64,000 nt of DNA from Marivirga sericea (GTDB lineage: Bacteria; Bacteroidota; Bacteroidia; Cytophagales; Cyclobacteriaceae): the NCBI RefSeq assembly GCF_900177665.1, contig NZ_FXAW01000004.1:124001-188000 (forward strand), given 5' to 3'. Below are positions 7,970 through 16,576 of this stretch, piece after piece. The translations under genes and the position numbers were made by a program. The notes under the pieces were generated by a model. The model saw nothing but the letters and a program-made list of their open reading frames with translations. It did not search any database and was not told the origin of the DNA. Positions within the stretch are counted from its first letter, which is position 1. Every line of letters starts with the position of its first letter.

Positions 7970-9208
7970 TTGAGAAAAATCATCATCATAGGAGCTGGCG
8001 CAGCAGGCATTTTCGGAGCTATCAGCATAGCGACTAAAAATCCTGATGCTGAGGTGGTGGTTTTAGAAAAATCGTCTAAACTACTTTCCAAAGTTAAGAT
8101 ATCTGGTGGTGGAAGGTGCAATGTGACCAATGTTTGCCAAGAACCTAAAGAACTCATCAAACACTACCCACGAGGCCACAAAAAACTCAAAAAAGCGTTT
8201 GAAGAATTTGGCTCTAAAGAAATAGTTCAGTGGTTTGAAAGCAGAGGCGTAAACCTCAAATCGGAGGCAGATGGCCGAATTTTCCCCGTAACAGATGATT
8301 CGCAAACCATCATCAATTGCTTATTGAATGAATGCAAGAAGCACAAAGTAGTAATTAGAACAAAAGTGGCTGTAGAATCCATCAGTAAAACTGAAAAAGG
8401 ATTTTCATTGAATATAAAGGGTTCAGAGAATATTGAATGCGATAAAGTTTTAGTTGCTACAGGAGGACACAATAAATTAGGAGCCTTCCAATGGTTAATC
8501 GATTTGGGACACAGTATTACTGAGCCTGTCCCCTCTCTATTTACATTCAATTTACCAGCTTCTAGTATAACAGCTTTATCAGGAGTTTCAGTTTCTGAAG
8601 TTGAAGTAAAAATTGCGGGCACTAAACTATCTTATCAAGGTCCTTTATTAATCACACATTGGGGATTAAGTGGTCCTGCAGTTTTGAAACTTTCTGCTTG
8701 GGGAGCCAGGATGCTACATGAAAAGAATTATGAATATTCGGTAGTGGTCAATTGGTTGAAAATTGACAGTGAAGAAGATGCCCGACAGAAACTTATTGAA
8801 TTTCAATCTCAGAATCCTAAAAAGATGCTATTCAATAGTAATCCATTTCAATTACCGAAAAGACTTTGGGATTATCTGTTGACAAAATCCGAAATCGATG
8901 AAGAATTACGCTGGAATAATTTTTCAGGAAAGAAATTTAATAAGCTTATTAACCACTTGGTTGCGGACCTTTATGAAGCATCTGGTAAAACTACCTTCAA
9001 AGAAGAATTTGTTACCGCTGGCGGAGTAAAATTAGGAGATATCAATATGCAAACTATGGAAAGCAGAAGGTACCCTGGCTTATATTTTGCGGGAGAAATC
9101 CTAGATATTGATGGAGTTACAGGCGGATTCAATTTTCAAGCTGCTTGGACAACAGCGTGGTTAGCCTCGGAGGGGATTTTAGAAAATGAAAAAGCCCTTC
9201 AAAATTAA
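7970..9208 (+). CDS. HI0933/YhiN-family FAD-dependent oxidoreductase (TTG start)
   Basis: A 412-residue flavoprotein of the HI0933 (BaiN/YhiN) family. The N-terminal Rossmann motif GAGAAG (residues 8-13) binds FAD, followed by the family block SGGGRCNVTN (about 45-54); the C-terminal FAD loop FAGEILDIDGVTGGFNFQ is complete. The substrate is unknown for most members. The start is TTG, six bases after the pgi stop: no ATG lies close enough to keep the Rossmann strand, and an AAAGG sequence precedes it. The gene probably shares the pgi transcript. The call is secure at family level, not at substrate level. Confidence 0.87.
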   Translation: MRKIIIIGAGAAGIFGAISIATKNPDAEVVVLEKSSKLLSKVKISGGGRCNVTNVCQEPKELIKHYPRGHKKLKKAFEEFGSKEIVQWFESRGVNLKSEADGRIFPVTDDSQTIINCLLNECKKHKVVIRTKVAVESISKTEKGFSLNIKGSENIECDKVLVATGGHNKLGAFQWLIDLGHSITEPVPSLFTFNLPASSITALSGVSVSEVEVKIAGTKLSYQGPLLITHWGLSGPAVLKLSAWGARMLHEKNYEYSVVVNWLKIDSEEDARQKLIEFQSQNPKKMLFNSNPFQLPKRLWDYLLTKSEIDEELRWNNFSGKKFNKLINHLVADLYEASGKTTFKEEFVTAGGVKLGDINMQTMESRRYPGLYFAGEILDIDGVTGGFNFQAAWTTAWLASEGILENEKALQN

Positions 9209-9249
9209 TCAAAAGGCTTTCTATTATTCTTAAGAGCTATTTTCAAAAA

Positions 9250-10755
9250 TCACCCTGCTTGATGCTCTGCCCTTAGTAAATCATTAACTGTCTTTACAGG
9301 GTTAAATGTTGACAATGGCACTTCTACAAAAAGTGTGATCCAATCTGACATAGCGCCATTCCACAAGCCTGGAAGTTCCAAAGCTTTTAATTCCTTGCCA
9401 TCTTTGGATTTGCTGGTTATGAATCCTGTTTCTGGGTTTCTGTATTTGATCAGATCAAATTTTCTTCCATGTAAATCTTTAATACCACAAACTAAATCAA
9501 CTGGATTAAAGTGCGTAGCACTTTGCAATGCTTTTTGTGCATTTTTATCATCAGGGTCTATTTGAGAAGTTTCTGCTATTTGCAGGTTTAATGAACCATC
9601 CTCTTCTTTTACCCAGAAGGGCCCTCCGCCTGGCTCTCCAGTATTCTTGACCATTCCACATACTCGGATAGGTCGGTGCAATAGATACTGCAGGTAGCCC
9701 ACTTTCTCTGAAAATTCTAATTGGGCATAGTCGTCCTTAAATACCACAAACAAGTCTTTTCTTGCAAAATTCTCGATCTCCAGTAATTCTAGCTCATTGA
9801 TATTTCTTTCCAACTGATTCTGATATCCGAATAATTTACTTTGAACACTCATTAATAATCCTGCTAAGGCTTTTTTATAATGTATTGTGTTCAATTTTAA
9901 ATGGTCTGGCACCACATTATCAATATTCTTAATAAAAACTATATCATTATCTAAATCATTCAGATTTTCTAATAAAGCACCATGACCAGCTGGGCGAAAT
10001 AAAATACTGCCATCGACATTGTAAAAAGGAGTATTATCAGGATTTACTGCTATAGTATCAGTTTCTGGCTTTTGTTGGGAAAATGTGATTTCAAACTGAT
10101 TAAAGCCTTTTCTGACAGATTCAGCATGTTCTTGAAACAGCTTTTGGTGCTCTGGTGAGACTGTAAAATGTAATCGTACTTTTCCTTGAGCACCTCGCGC
10201 GTAATTTTCCCCTTCAGTAAAGTGCTCTCCAACAGGAGTTTTGATTCCCGATTTATAATCATGAAAATCCAATAATCCTTTTGGTAAATTACCATAGTTT
10301 AATCCTTCCTCCAGTAACAGAGCTTTTACTATTGCATGAAACTCTTTATTCTTTAAAGCTTCATCTAATCCATTTCCCTTCTCCTGCATTTTTTTATCCA
10401 AAGCATCAGAAAAAGCAAATTTGTGAATGTTCTCAAAGAAAGATTTTAGAAAATCATCTTGTTCAGCCTTGGATTCATCTTCTTCAAGAAAGGAATACAA
10501 ATTTTTGAACATACGACTAGCGGCACCACTGGCTGGTACAAATTTAGTCATACTGTAATCGTGAGATTGCTTTTCATAAAAAGCTATAAATTCATCCTTA
10601 CTTTTTTCAGATAATTGAATCAAACCATCCCCTACCGTTGCTGGTCTATCAATTGGCAAATAAGGAAATCCTTTTTTAAATCTTAATAATTGCTGCTCTA
10701 CCAACTCCACTGATTTTCCTGCCTTCTGAATATCATCTTTTAATCTATTATCCAT
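9250..10755 (-). CDS. DUF4301 protein with UDP-sugar-pyrophosphorylase-like motifs
   Basis: A 501-residue cytoplasmic protein of the DUF4301 family, known mainly from Bacteroidota and without an assigned reaction that I know of. Two stretches look like nucleotidyltransferase motifs: VPASGAASRM (residues 73-82) sits like the nucleotide-binding loop LAGGxGTRL, and PAGHGALLENL...FIKNIDN (about 253-280) resembles the PGGHG...NIDN block of UDP-glucose/UDP-GlcNAc pyrophosphorylases. Further conserved-looking blocks are TGEPGGGPFWVK and the tail PLSTFNPVKTVNDLL. The gene lies 18 bases after the GT3 glycogen synthase on the same strand. I infer a sugar-1-phosphate uridylyltransferase-like role that could feed glycogen synthesis; this is unproven. 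Confidence 0.8.
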   Translation of the reverse strand: MDNRLKDDIQKAGKSVELVEQQLLRFKKGFPYLPIDRPATVGDGLIQLSEKSKDEFIAFYEKQSHDYSMTKFVPASGAASRMFKNLYSFLEEDESKAEQDDFLKSFFENIHKFAFSDALDKKMQEKGNGLDEALKNKEFHAIVKALLLEEGLNYGNLPKGLLDFHDYKSGIKTPVGEHFTEGENYARGAQGKVRLHFTVSPEHQKLFQEHAESVRKGFNQFEITFSQQKPETDTIAVNPDNTPFYNVDGSILFRPAGHGALLENLNDLDNDIVFIKNIDNVVPDHLKLNTIHYKKALAGLLMSVQSKLFGYQNQLERNINELELLEIENFARKDLFVVFKDDYAQLEFSEKVGYLQYLLHRPIRVCGMVKNTGEPGGGPFWVKEEDGSLNLQIAETSQIDPDDKNAQKALQSATHFNPVDLVCGIKDLHGRKFDLIKYRNPETGFITSKSKDGKELKALELPGLWNGAMSDWITLFVEVPLSTFNPVKTVNDLLRAEHQAG

Positions 10756-10773
10756 TTTATCGGGTTGTTAGGT

Positions 10774-12597
10774 TTAAAAATAAGTTTCTAAAGCCATTTT
10801 ATAACTTTTTTCATAGGCTTCATATAAATTCTTCCAATCAAAAACTTCTGATAAATCCTCTGACATATTTCGCATGTCAATTCTTTCTCTACTTGTGATT
10901 TGAGTAAAATCCCACATCACATTAGTCAGTTCTTCAGCAGCTTCATCAAAATTTTTATTGGTTCTTTTTACTATAAACATTCCGTGTTTTCTATCTCCAA
11001 TACTCACATTTTTCATATAATCACCGAATCCTGATAAATCAGAAGTCACTGACGCCACTCCTCTTGCCAAAGACTCCAAAGGTGTGTAACCCCAGGGCTC
11101 ATAGTAACTTGGAAAAACTCCTAAATGACAAGCCCTTACAAAATCATCATACTCCATCCCAAATAAAGGATTGGTAGAAGAAATGAAATCAGGATGATAG
11201 ACTACTTTAACTTTATCGGATTCCTGGTTGACAAGGTTTGCTGTTCTTAAGAAATTCAGAATTGCATCATTGTCATCATCTACTAAATTATGCGTTACAA
11301 CAGGAGGCAAACCACCTGACTTCCAAGCCTGTATAGCTCTTCTATGTCGTAGTTTCCAGTAGTCATCTACCATGTCATTTAAATTCGGTAGTTTATGATC
11401 TCCTATACTAGATGCGGCCTGACGATATAATCTATTCTTAATCTGTTCCACTATAGCATTTGAATTGGTATTGATTTTATCCAACATCGCTCTTGCATTT
11501 AAAACATCAGGATTGATAGATTGGACCGGCTGGCGTGTAATAAAAAACATGACCACCGTCAAAGGAGATTTGGCTTGTTTCAACCTATGATTTAAGCGCG
11601 CTAATGCTTCCAATGTTAAATCGTAGCCCTTATTGGAATACTCAAACCTTCCTGATGTAAAAAAATATAGGGTTTTGTTCAAATCAAATGAATAACTTTT
11701 GAAAAAGTGCCCCATTATAAACTGTTCAAGTAAAAGCTTATATTTATGATGCAAATTTTGAACCTCATGCAATACAGAAAACCTCTCGATATTCAAACCA
11801 TTGGGTAATATTTTATCAGGACTTCTTCCAAGCAAGTGAAAACATTCCTTCCCAGTCACCTCACTTACCGTAGTAAAAACATGTGCCCCATGTACACAAG
11901 CCCTTTCTAACTTCACATTTGCTTCTACATTAAAATGAACAGCCTCTTTATGCCAATCCATAAATGGCAGATGATCATAAAATTGCGGATCATTCATAGC
12001 TAAATATCTACCTAGTAGTGTGGCATGAGTCGTAAATACAGTTTGCAAAGGAACTTGATCTCTTCGTAAATTAGGAATTGCAGAACCTGCCATCCATTCA
12101 TGAAAATGCGATAAAGGCTTAATTTTTTTATCGATGGCCACACGAGTCATTTCTGATAGAAAAATATGCACCATATATCCGAAAGCCAAAACCTCATCCA
12201 TCAGCGGATCATGATTTTTGAAGTCTATACCATGATTCTGCCAATAATAATATTTAATATCACCCAAATGATGAAATGAAGATTTATGGTCAAATAATAA
12301 GGTTTGGGGCCTTCCTGAAACTAACCAATAGCCACTCTTTATATTCAACCCTTTTTCCCTACATATCCGCAAGGTTTCATCTATTACATTATGACCGAAT
12401 TCTGCTTCTTCAAAATCTGTGGCTGCTTCTTTAGGAGCGTAGGGTCCCATTAGAAAATAATTTTTACCCCAATTTTTCACCATAGTAGGTACTTTGGAGC
12501 GAATCACCGTATAAATACCTCCTACTTGATTGCAAACTTCCCAGGCAACCTCAGTTAAAATATGTTTTTCATTATCAATCGTTTGACTTTCCTTCAT
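10774..12597 (-). CDS. Glycogen synthase, GT3 (eukaryote-like) family
   Basis: Transfers glucose, in characterised GT3 enzymes from UDP-glucose, to the growing alpha-1,4-glucan. The N-terminal GGIYTVIRSK loop and the C-terminal acceptor/donor motif YYEPWGYTPLE with its two glutamates mark GT3 rather than bacterial ADP-glucose GlgA (GT5); the roughly 600-residue length also fits GT3. A longer frame begins with GTG at 12612, but I prefer the ATG at 12597 because AAAGGA lies six bases before it and the extra residues (MKGTI) are not part of the family. The DUF4301 gene follows 18 bases later, and the GH31 gene is divergent across a 330-base promoter region. Confidence 0.92.
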   Translation of the reverse strand: MKESQTIDNEKHILTEVAWEVCNQVGGIYTVIRSKVPTMVKNWGKNYFLMGPYAPKEAATDFEEAEFGHNVIDETLRICREKGLNIKSGYWLVSGRPQTLLFDHKSSFHHLGDIKYYYWQNHGIDFKNHDPLMDEVLAFGYMVHIFLSEMTRVAIDKKIKPLSHFHEWMAGSAIPNLRRDQVPLQTVFTTHATLLGRYLAMNDPQFYDHLPFMDWHKEAVHFNVEANVKLERACVHGAHVFTTVSEVTGKECFHLLGRSPDKILPNGLNIERFSVLHEVQNLHHKYKLLLEQFIMGHFFKSYSFDLNKTLYFFTSGRFEYSNKGYDLTLEALARLNHRLKQAKSPLTVVMFFITRQPVQSINPDVLNARAMLDKINTNSNAIVEQIKNRLYRQAASSIGDHKLPNLNDMVDDYWKLRHRRAIQAWKSGGLPPVVTHNLVDDDNDAILNFLRTANLVNQESDKVKVVYHPDFISSTNPLFGMEYDDFVRACHLGVFPSYYEPWGYTPLESLARGVASVTSDLSGFGDYMKNVSIGDRKHGMFIVKRTNKNFDEAAEELTNVMWDFTQITSRERIDMRNMSEDLSEVFDWKNLYEAYEKSYKMALETYF

Positions 12598-12857
12598 AAT
12601 AGTTCCTTTCACAATAGTTGCGATAGCTTTTATATAAGACTATCAATATTAAATCACACTAAATATCATCTTTTTAAAGCTGATTTCATCTTGAGCAATC
12701 AATCCTTTTGAGCAATTGTTCAATACACTCTTTTTAATTTATGAGAATATTCCCAAATAATGTCAGAATACGTTAAAATTTACCGGATTTTCTTTAAAAA
12801 ATTTGAGCGTAGACTTATAAAACTTTAATTTAAAAAAAATAAAGAAATACTTAGTGT

Positions 12858-12880
12858 ATTAACTACAATAAGTAGTTAAT
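12858..12880. promoter_or_regulatory. Candidate operator: 9-bp dyad overlapping the GH31 -7 box
   Basis: ATTAACTAC and its exact complement flank a five-base spacer. The right arm runs into the -7 element, so a bound protein would block transcription of the GH31-GT4-GH57-like genes. No regulator gene is adjacent; the link to carbon control is inference. Confidence 0.45.
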
Positions 12881-12884
12881 TTTG
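12877..12884 (+). promoter_or_regulatory. Promoter -7 element of the GH31 operon (TAATTTTG)
   Basis: Exact TAnnTTTG match 43 bases before the GH31 start, overlapped by the 12858-12880 dyad. Confidence 0.5.
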
Positions 12885-12926
12885 TAAATAATGTGGCGAT
12901 AAATCGCTAAATATTAATAGGTTAAA

Positions 12927-15350
12927 ATGGAAGAAAATAAAGATAAAACCCAAGAGTCTGAAAAGGATTTCGAGGGAAACTATATAGAGAAATTTCAGGA
13001 GCAGAAGGAGGAAGAATTCTACCCGGGTGGAATTATTAGCTGGAAACAAAAGAAAGGTAGAGTAAAGATTTATGCTCAACATTCTACTTTGGAATTAAGC
13101 ATCATAAGTGAGAAAATTCTAAAATTCCGCTATGCTAATGACGGGTATTTCGAGGATGATTTTTCTTATGCCATTGATCCAGAATTCGAATCTGGAAATA
13201 CGCATTATCATTTCGAAACAACCGAAGAAGCATTGATAATCAAAACTGATTTACTGCAGTGCGCCATTAAAAAGTCAGATGCGACTATTAAAATCCTTGA
13301 TAATAATGGTAAAATTCTCATCGAAGATGAAAAAGGATATCATTGGAAAGACGAAAGAAGATTTGGAGGGCACGTGGTCATTTCTACCTTAAAATCTTCA
13401 AAAACCAATAAATATTATGGTCTTGGCGATAAAACTGGAAGCTTAAACTTAAACGGAACTCGCAGAGAATTGTGGGGTACTGATTGCTACGGATATGGCA
13501 ACGAAACAGATCCTGTTTACAAAAACATACCGTTTTTCATGGGTTTAAACGATGGAGAAGGCTATGGTATTTTCTTAGACAACTCTTTTAGAACTTTCTT
13601 TGATTTTGGACAGGAAAGAAAAGAGGCGCTGAGTTTCTGGGCGCAAGGTGGTGAAATGCGCTATTACTTCATTTATGGACCTAAGCTTGAAAATGTGGTG
13701 CAAGATTATACAGAACTCACGGGAAGATCCCCGCTCCCACCAAAATGGGCCTTAGGCTATCATCAAAGTAAATGGAGCTATTATCCTGAAAAAACAGTTC
13801 GAGAATTAGCTAAAAATTTCCGAGACAAGAAAATTCCATGTGATGTTATTCATTTAGATATTGATTACATGGATGGCTACAGAATCTTTACATGGAATAA
13901 TGAAAGGTTTCCAAACCCTAAACAAATGATCGCTGATTTGAAGGAAGATGGCTTCAAAACCATAGTTATCGTAGATCCAGGTATTAAGATCGATCCACTT
14001 TACACGGTCTTTCAGCAAGGGGTTCATCATAATTATTTCTGCCAAAGAATGGATGGCGCTAGATTTAAGGGCAGCGTTTGGCCTGGACCGTGTCATTTCC
14101 CAGACTTTACAAATCCTGCTGCAAGGAAATGGTGGTCAGGATTATTCGGAGGTCTTATTCAAGATGGTGTGGCTGGAGTATGGAATGACATGAACGAACC
14201 GGCTGTATTTGAAGAAGGTACATTTCCACGTGATGTAAGACATGATTATGACGGTCACCCATGTAGTCATCGAAAAGGACATAATGTTTACGGAATGCAA
14301 ATGGCCAGGGCCACCTATGAAGGCTTAGAACAATTTTCGGGCAATAACAGAAGCTTTACCATTACTCGGTCCGCATATGCAGGAATTCAAAGATTCAGTT
14401 CTGTTTGGACAGGCGATAATCTAGCATCATGGGAGCATTTAAAAATTGCCAACATTCAATGCCAGAGACTCAGTGCATCGGGTGTTTCCTTTGCAGGCTC
14501 TGACGTTGGTGGTTTCATTGGCGCTCCTGATGGTGAATTATATACACGCTGGATTCAAATGGCAACTTTTCATCCATTTTTTAGAACGCATTCATCCGGT
14601 GATCATGGCGATAAAGAACCTTGGCAATTCGAAGAAAAATATTTGAATATTGTCAGAAAATTTATCGAAATGAGGTACGAAATTATGCCTTATCTGTATA
14701 CTACCTACTGGCAATATTCAGAATATGCAAAACCTATGTTGCGTGCTATATCTTTGGCTTATCAGCATGATAAAGAGACTTTAGATAGGGAAGAAGAGTT
14801 TTTACTTGGACAACACATATTAATTTGTCCAGTTTCCGCCCCTAAAGTGAATCAAAGAATGATGTACTTACCTGAGGGTGAATGGTATAATTTCTGGACA
14901 GATGAGTTATTGTCTGGAAAAAGAGAAATTAATGTTGAGACGCCTTTAGAGCAAATACCGATGTTTATTAAAGCAGGAGCAATTCTCACTATGCAGGATA
15001 AAATGCAGTATGTGGATGAATTTGTTCCCGAAAACATCAAACTGCATGTTTATAAAGCATTGGGTGAAACGGAAAGTGAATTATATGAAGATGATGGGCT
15101 TTCAAAAGATTTTGAATTGGGCATCAGTACATTGCACACTTTTACTCAAAAGCCCGTTGATAATGGAATAGTTATTCTTCATACAATAGATACAGAATAT
15201 GATGCCGGTTATACAGGATTCGAAGTGTGTTTGCATGGTTTTGAAGATCCATACAAAGTAATAGTAGACGGCAATACCATTAATATAGATCAAACGTCAA
15301 CTTTTATTGTCGGTAAAGAATTTACTGCCATTGAAATCGTAAAACAGTAA
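12927..15350 (+). CDS. Glycoside hydrolase family 31 alpha-glucosidase
   Basis: An 807-residue GH31 enzyme, probably an intracellular alpha-glucosidase, since no signal peptide is seen (the N-terminus is acidic and charged). An N-terminal beta-sandwich (about 50-270) precedes the TIM barrel. The nucleophile motif WNDMNEP is near 418-424, and the acid/base region WTGDNLASW near 492-500 is followed by the family hallmark GSDVGGF. A C-terminal beta domain completes the fold. It begins a plus-strand set with a GT4 enzyme (18 bases on) and a GH57-like protein, opposite the glycogen synthase, so turnover of stored alpha-glucan is the likely setting. The exact linkage preference cannot be read from sequence. 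Confidence 0.93.
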   Translation: MEENKDKTQESEKDFEGNYIEKFQEQKEEEFYPGGIISWKQKKGRVKIYAQHSTLELSIISEKILKFRYANDGYFEDDFSYAIDPEFESGNTHYHFETTEEALIIKTDLLQCAIKKSDATIKILDNNGKILIEDEKGYHWKDERRFGGHVVISTLKSSKTNKYYGLGDKTGSLNLNGTRRELWGTDCYGYGNETDPVYKNIPFFMGLNDGEGYGIFLDNSFRTFFDFGQERKEALSFWAQGGEMRYYFIYGPKLENVVQDYTELTGRSPLPPKWALGYHQSKWSYYPEKTVRELAKNFRDKKIPCDVIHLDIDYMDGYRIFTWNNERFPNPKQMIADLKEDGFKTIVIVDPGIKIDPLYTVFQQGVHHNYFCQRMDGARFKGSVWPGPCHFPDFTNPAARKWWSGLFGGLIQDGVAGVWNDMNEPAVFEEGTFPRDVRHDYDGHPCSHRKGHNVYGMQMARATYEGLEQFSGNNRSFTITRSAYAGIQRFSSVWTGDNLASWEHLKIANIQCQRLSASGVSFAGSDVGGFIGAPDGELYTRWIQMATFHPFFRTHSSGDHGDKEPWQFEEKYLNIVRKFIEMRYEIMPYLYTTYWQYSEYAKPMLRAISLAYQHDKETLDREEEFLLGQHILICPVSAPKVNQRMMYLPEGEWYNFWTDELLSGKREINVETPLEQIPMFIKAGAILTMQDKMQYVDEFVPENIKLHVYKALGETESELYEDDGLSKDFELGISTLHTFTQKPVDNGIVILHTIDTEYDAGYTGFEVCLHGFEDPYKVIVDGNTINIDQTSTFIVGKEFTAIEIVKQ

Positions 15351-15368
15351 CCTTATAAAAAATTGCTC

Positions 15369-16574
15369 ATGGAAGTATTGATGATCGGACCAGGAAAACC
15401 AAGCCCACAGAACAGCGGATTGGGAATCGCATGCTATCATATTGCCCAACATTTAGCTGAAAACGTGCATTTGAAATTATTCTCGGTCGACAGCGCAAAT
15501 GAATTAGCAGAACAGGAAACTGAGCAAAGCAGAATTGAAACAATTAATTGGCAAAAGCTCACCAATAAACAGCAATTAAATGCCGATTTGGTTCACCTAT
15601 CTGTTAAAAGCGGACTCAACCCGTATTTTTATGCAGGAAGTATAGAAATTGAAGAGCGTCATAATGATACCATTGAAGTATCTGTGCAGGAAGCATTAGA
15701 AGACTTCAGTCAAAAAATCATCTCCAAAAGCAGAAATTTAGATTTTGATATTATCTATGCCCATGATTGGACCGCCATCCCTGCAGCAAAGAAATTAAAA
15801 GAGTTGAGGAAAAAACCTTTCGTTTTACACATCCATGCTTTGGACTATGATCGAAGCGGAAAAAAGAGCAATTCTTGGTTATTTGACTTAGAAAAAGACG
15901 GTATGCAAAAAGCTGATTTAGTGATAGCTGTTAGTGAATACCATAAAAATATTATGGTCAAAGAATATGGTATTTCAGCTTCCAAAATTAAAGTAATCCA
16001 TCACGGACTAGCGGAATTAAATCCATCTGATTACAAAGCTCCTTTCAAAGAAGATATTGTCCTTTTTTGCGGAAGATTAAGTCAGCAAAAAGGTGCTATG
16101 ACTTTTATTGAAATTGCAGAAACTCTAGTGAAAAAAGAGGATAAGCTTCGGTTTGTAGTTTGCGGGCAGGGTGAATTAATGGAAGAAATGATTGCTTCCG
16201 CTACTGAAAAAGGGCTGATGGATAAGATACATTTTACCGGTCACTTGCCACAGGAGGATATTTTTGCAGTCATGAAAGCTTCCCAAGTTATGGTAATGCC
16301 TTCATTATCAGAACCCTTTGGCTTATCAGCTTTGGAGGCCGTAGGTTTAGAAGTTCCCTTAGTTCTGTCCAAAAATTGCGGTGTGGCTGATGTTTTAAAG
16401 AATGCAAAAACAGTTGCTACAAAAAATGTAGACGCTTATGCGACCGCTGTACGAGAGATATTGGCAGACAAAAAGCAAGCGATCAAGGTCGCAAAAGAAG
16501 ACGCAGTATCGGTTAAGAAAAGAAACTGGAAAGATGTTTCATCGGAAATTTTATCAGCCTTAAAGCAAGTATAA
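15369..16574 (+). CDS. Glycosyltransferase family 4, glycogen-cluster type
   Basis: A 401-residue GT-B enzyme. The N-terminus (MEVLMIGPGKPSPQNSGLG) holds the glycine loop for the acceptor side, and the C-terminal half has the GT4 donor motif SEPFGLSALEA with both glutamates of the E-x7-E pattern. A TTG lies six bases further upstream; I chose the ATG at 15369 because family members begin at this strand. It lies between the GH31 enzyme and a GH57-like protein. GT4-GH57 pairs next to glycogen genes are common in Bacteroidota (for example in Bacteroides), so alpha-glucan synthesis or remodelling is likely. The next gene starts three bases after its stop. Confidence 0.87.
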   Translation: MEVLMIGPGKPSPQNSGLGIACYHIAQHLAENVHLKLFSVDSANELAEQETEQSRIETINWQKLTNKQQLNADLVHLSVKSGLNPYFYAGSIEIEERHNDTIEVSVQEALEDFSQKIISKSRNLDFDIIYAHDWTAIPAAKKLKELRKKPFVLHIHALDYDRSGKKSNSWLFDLEKDGMQKADLVIAVSEYHKNIMVKEYGISASKIKVIHHGLAELNPSDYKAPFKEDIVLFCGRLSQQKGAMTFIEIAETLVKKEDKLRFVVCGQGELMEEMIASATEKGLMDKIHFTGHLPQEDIFAVMKASQVMVMPSLSEPFGLSALEAVGLEVPLVLSKNCGVADVLKNAKTVATKNVDAYATAVREILADKKQAIKVAKEDAVSVKKRNWKDVSSEILSALKQV

Positions 16575-16576
16575 AA

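Larger units (their letters stand above)
12598..12926. other. Divergent promoter region between glycogen synthase and GH31
   Basis: About 330 very AT-rich bases between the divergent starts. The GH31 side has a TAATTTTG box inside a dyad (12858-12880). No clear TAnnTTTG was found on the glycogen-synthase side. No coding potential was seen. Confidence 0.6.

Noticed and set aside
9189-9222. Terminator overlapping the stop of the HI0933-type gene
   Set aside because: The stem is only six pairs with an 18-base loop and no T-run; not convincing.
10050-10295. Minus-strand open frame inside the DUF4301 gene
   Set aside because: It is a shifted-frame shadow of the DUF4301 coding sequence, with no promoter, start context or family match.
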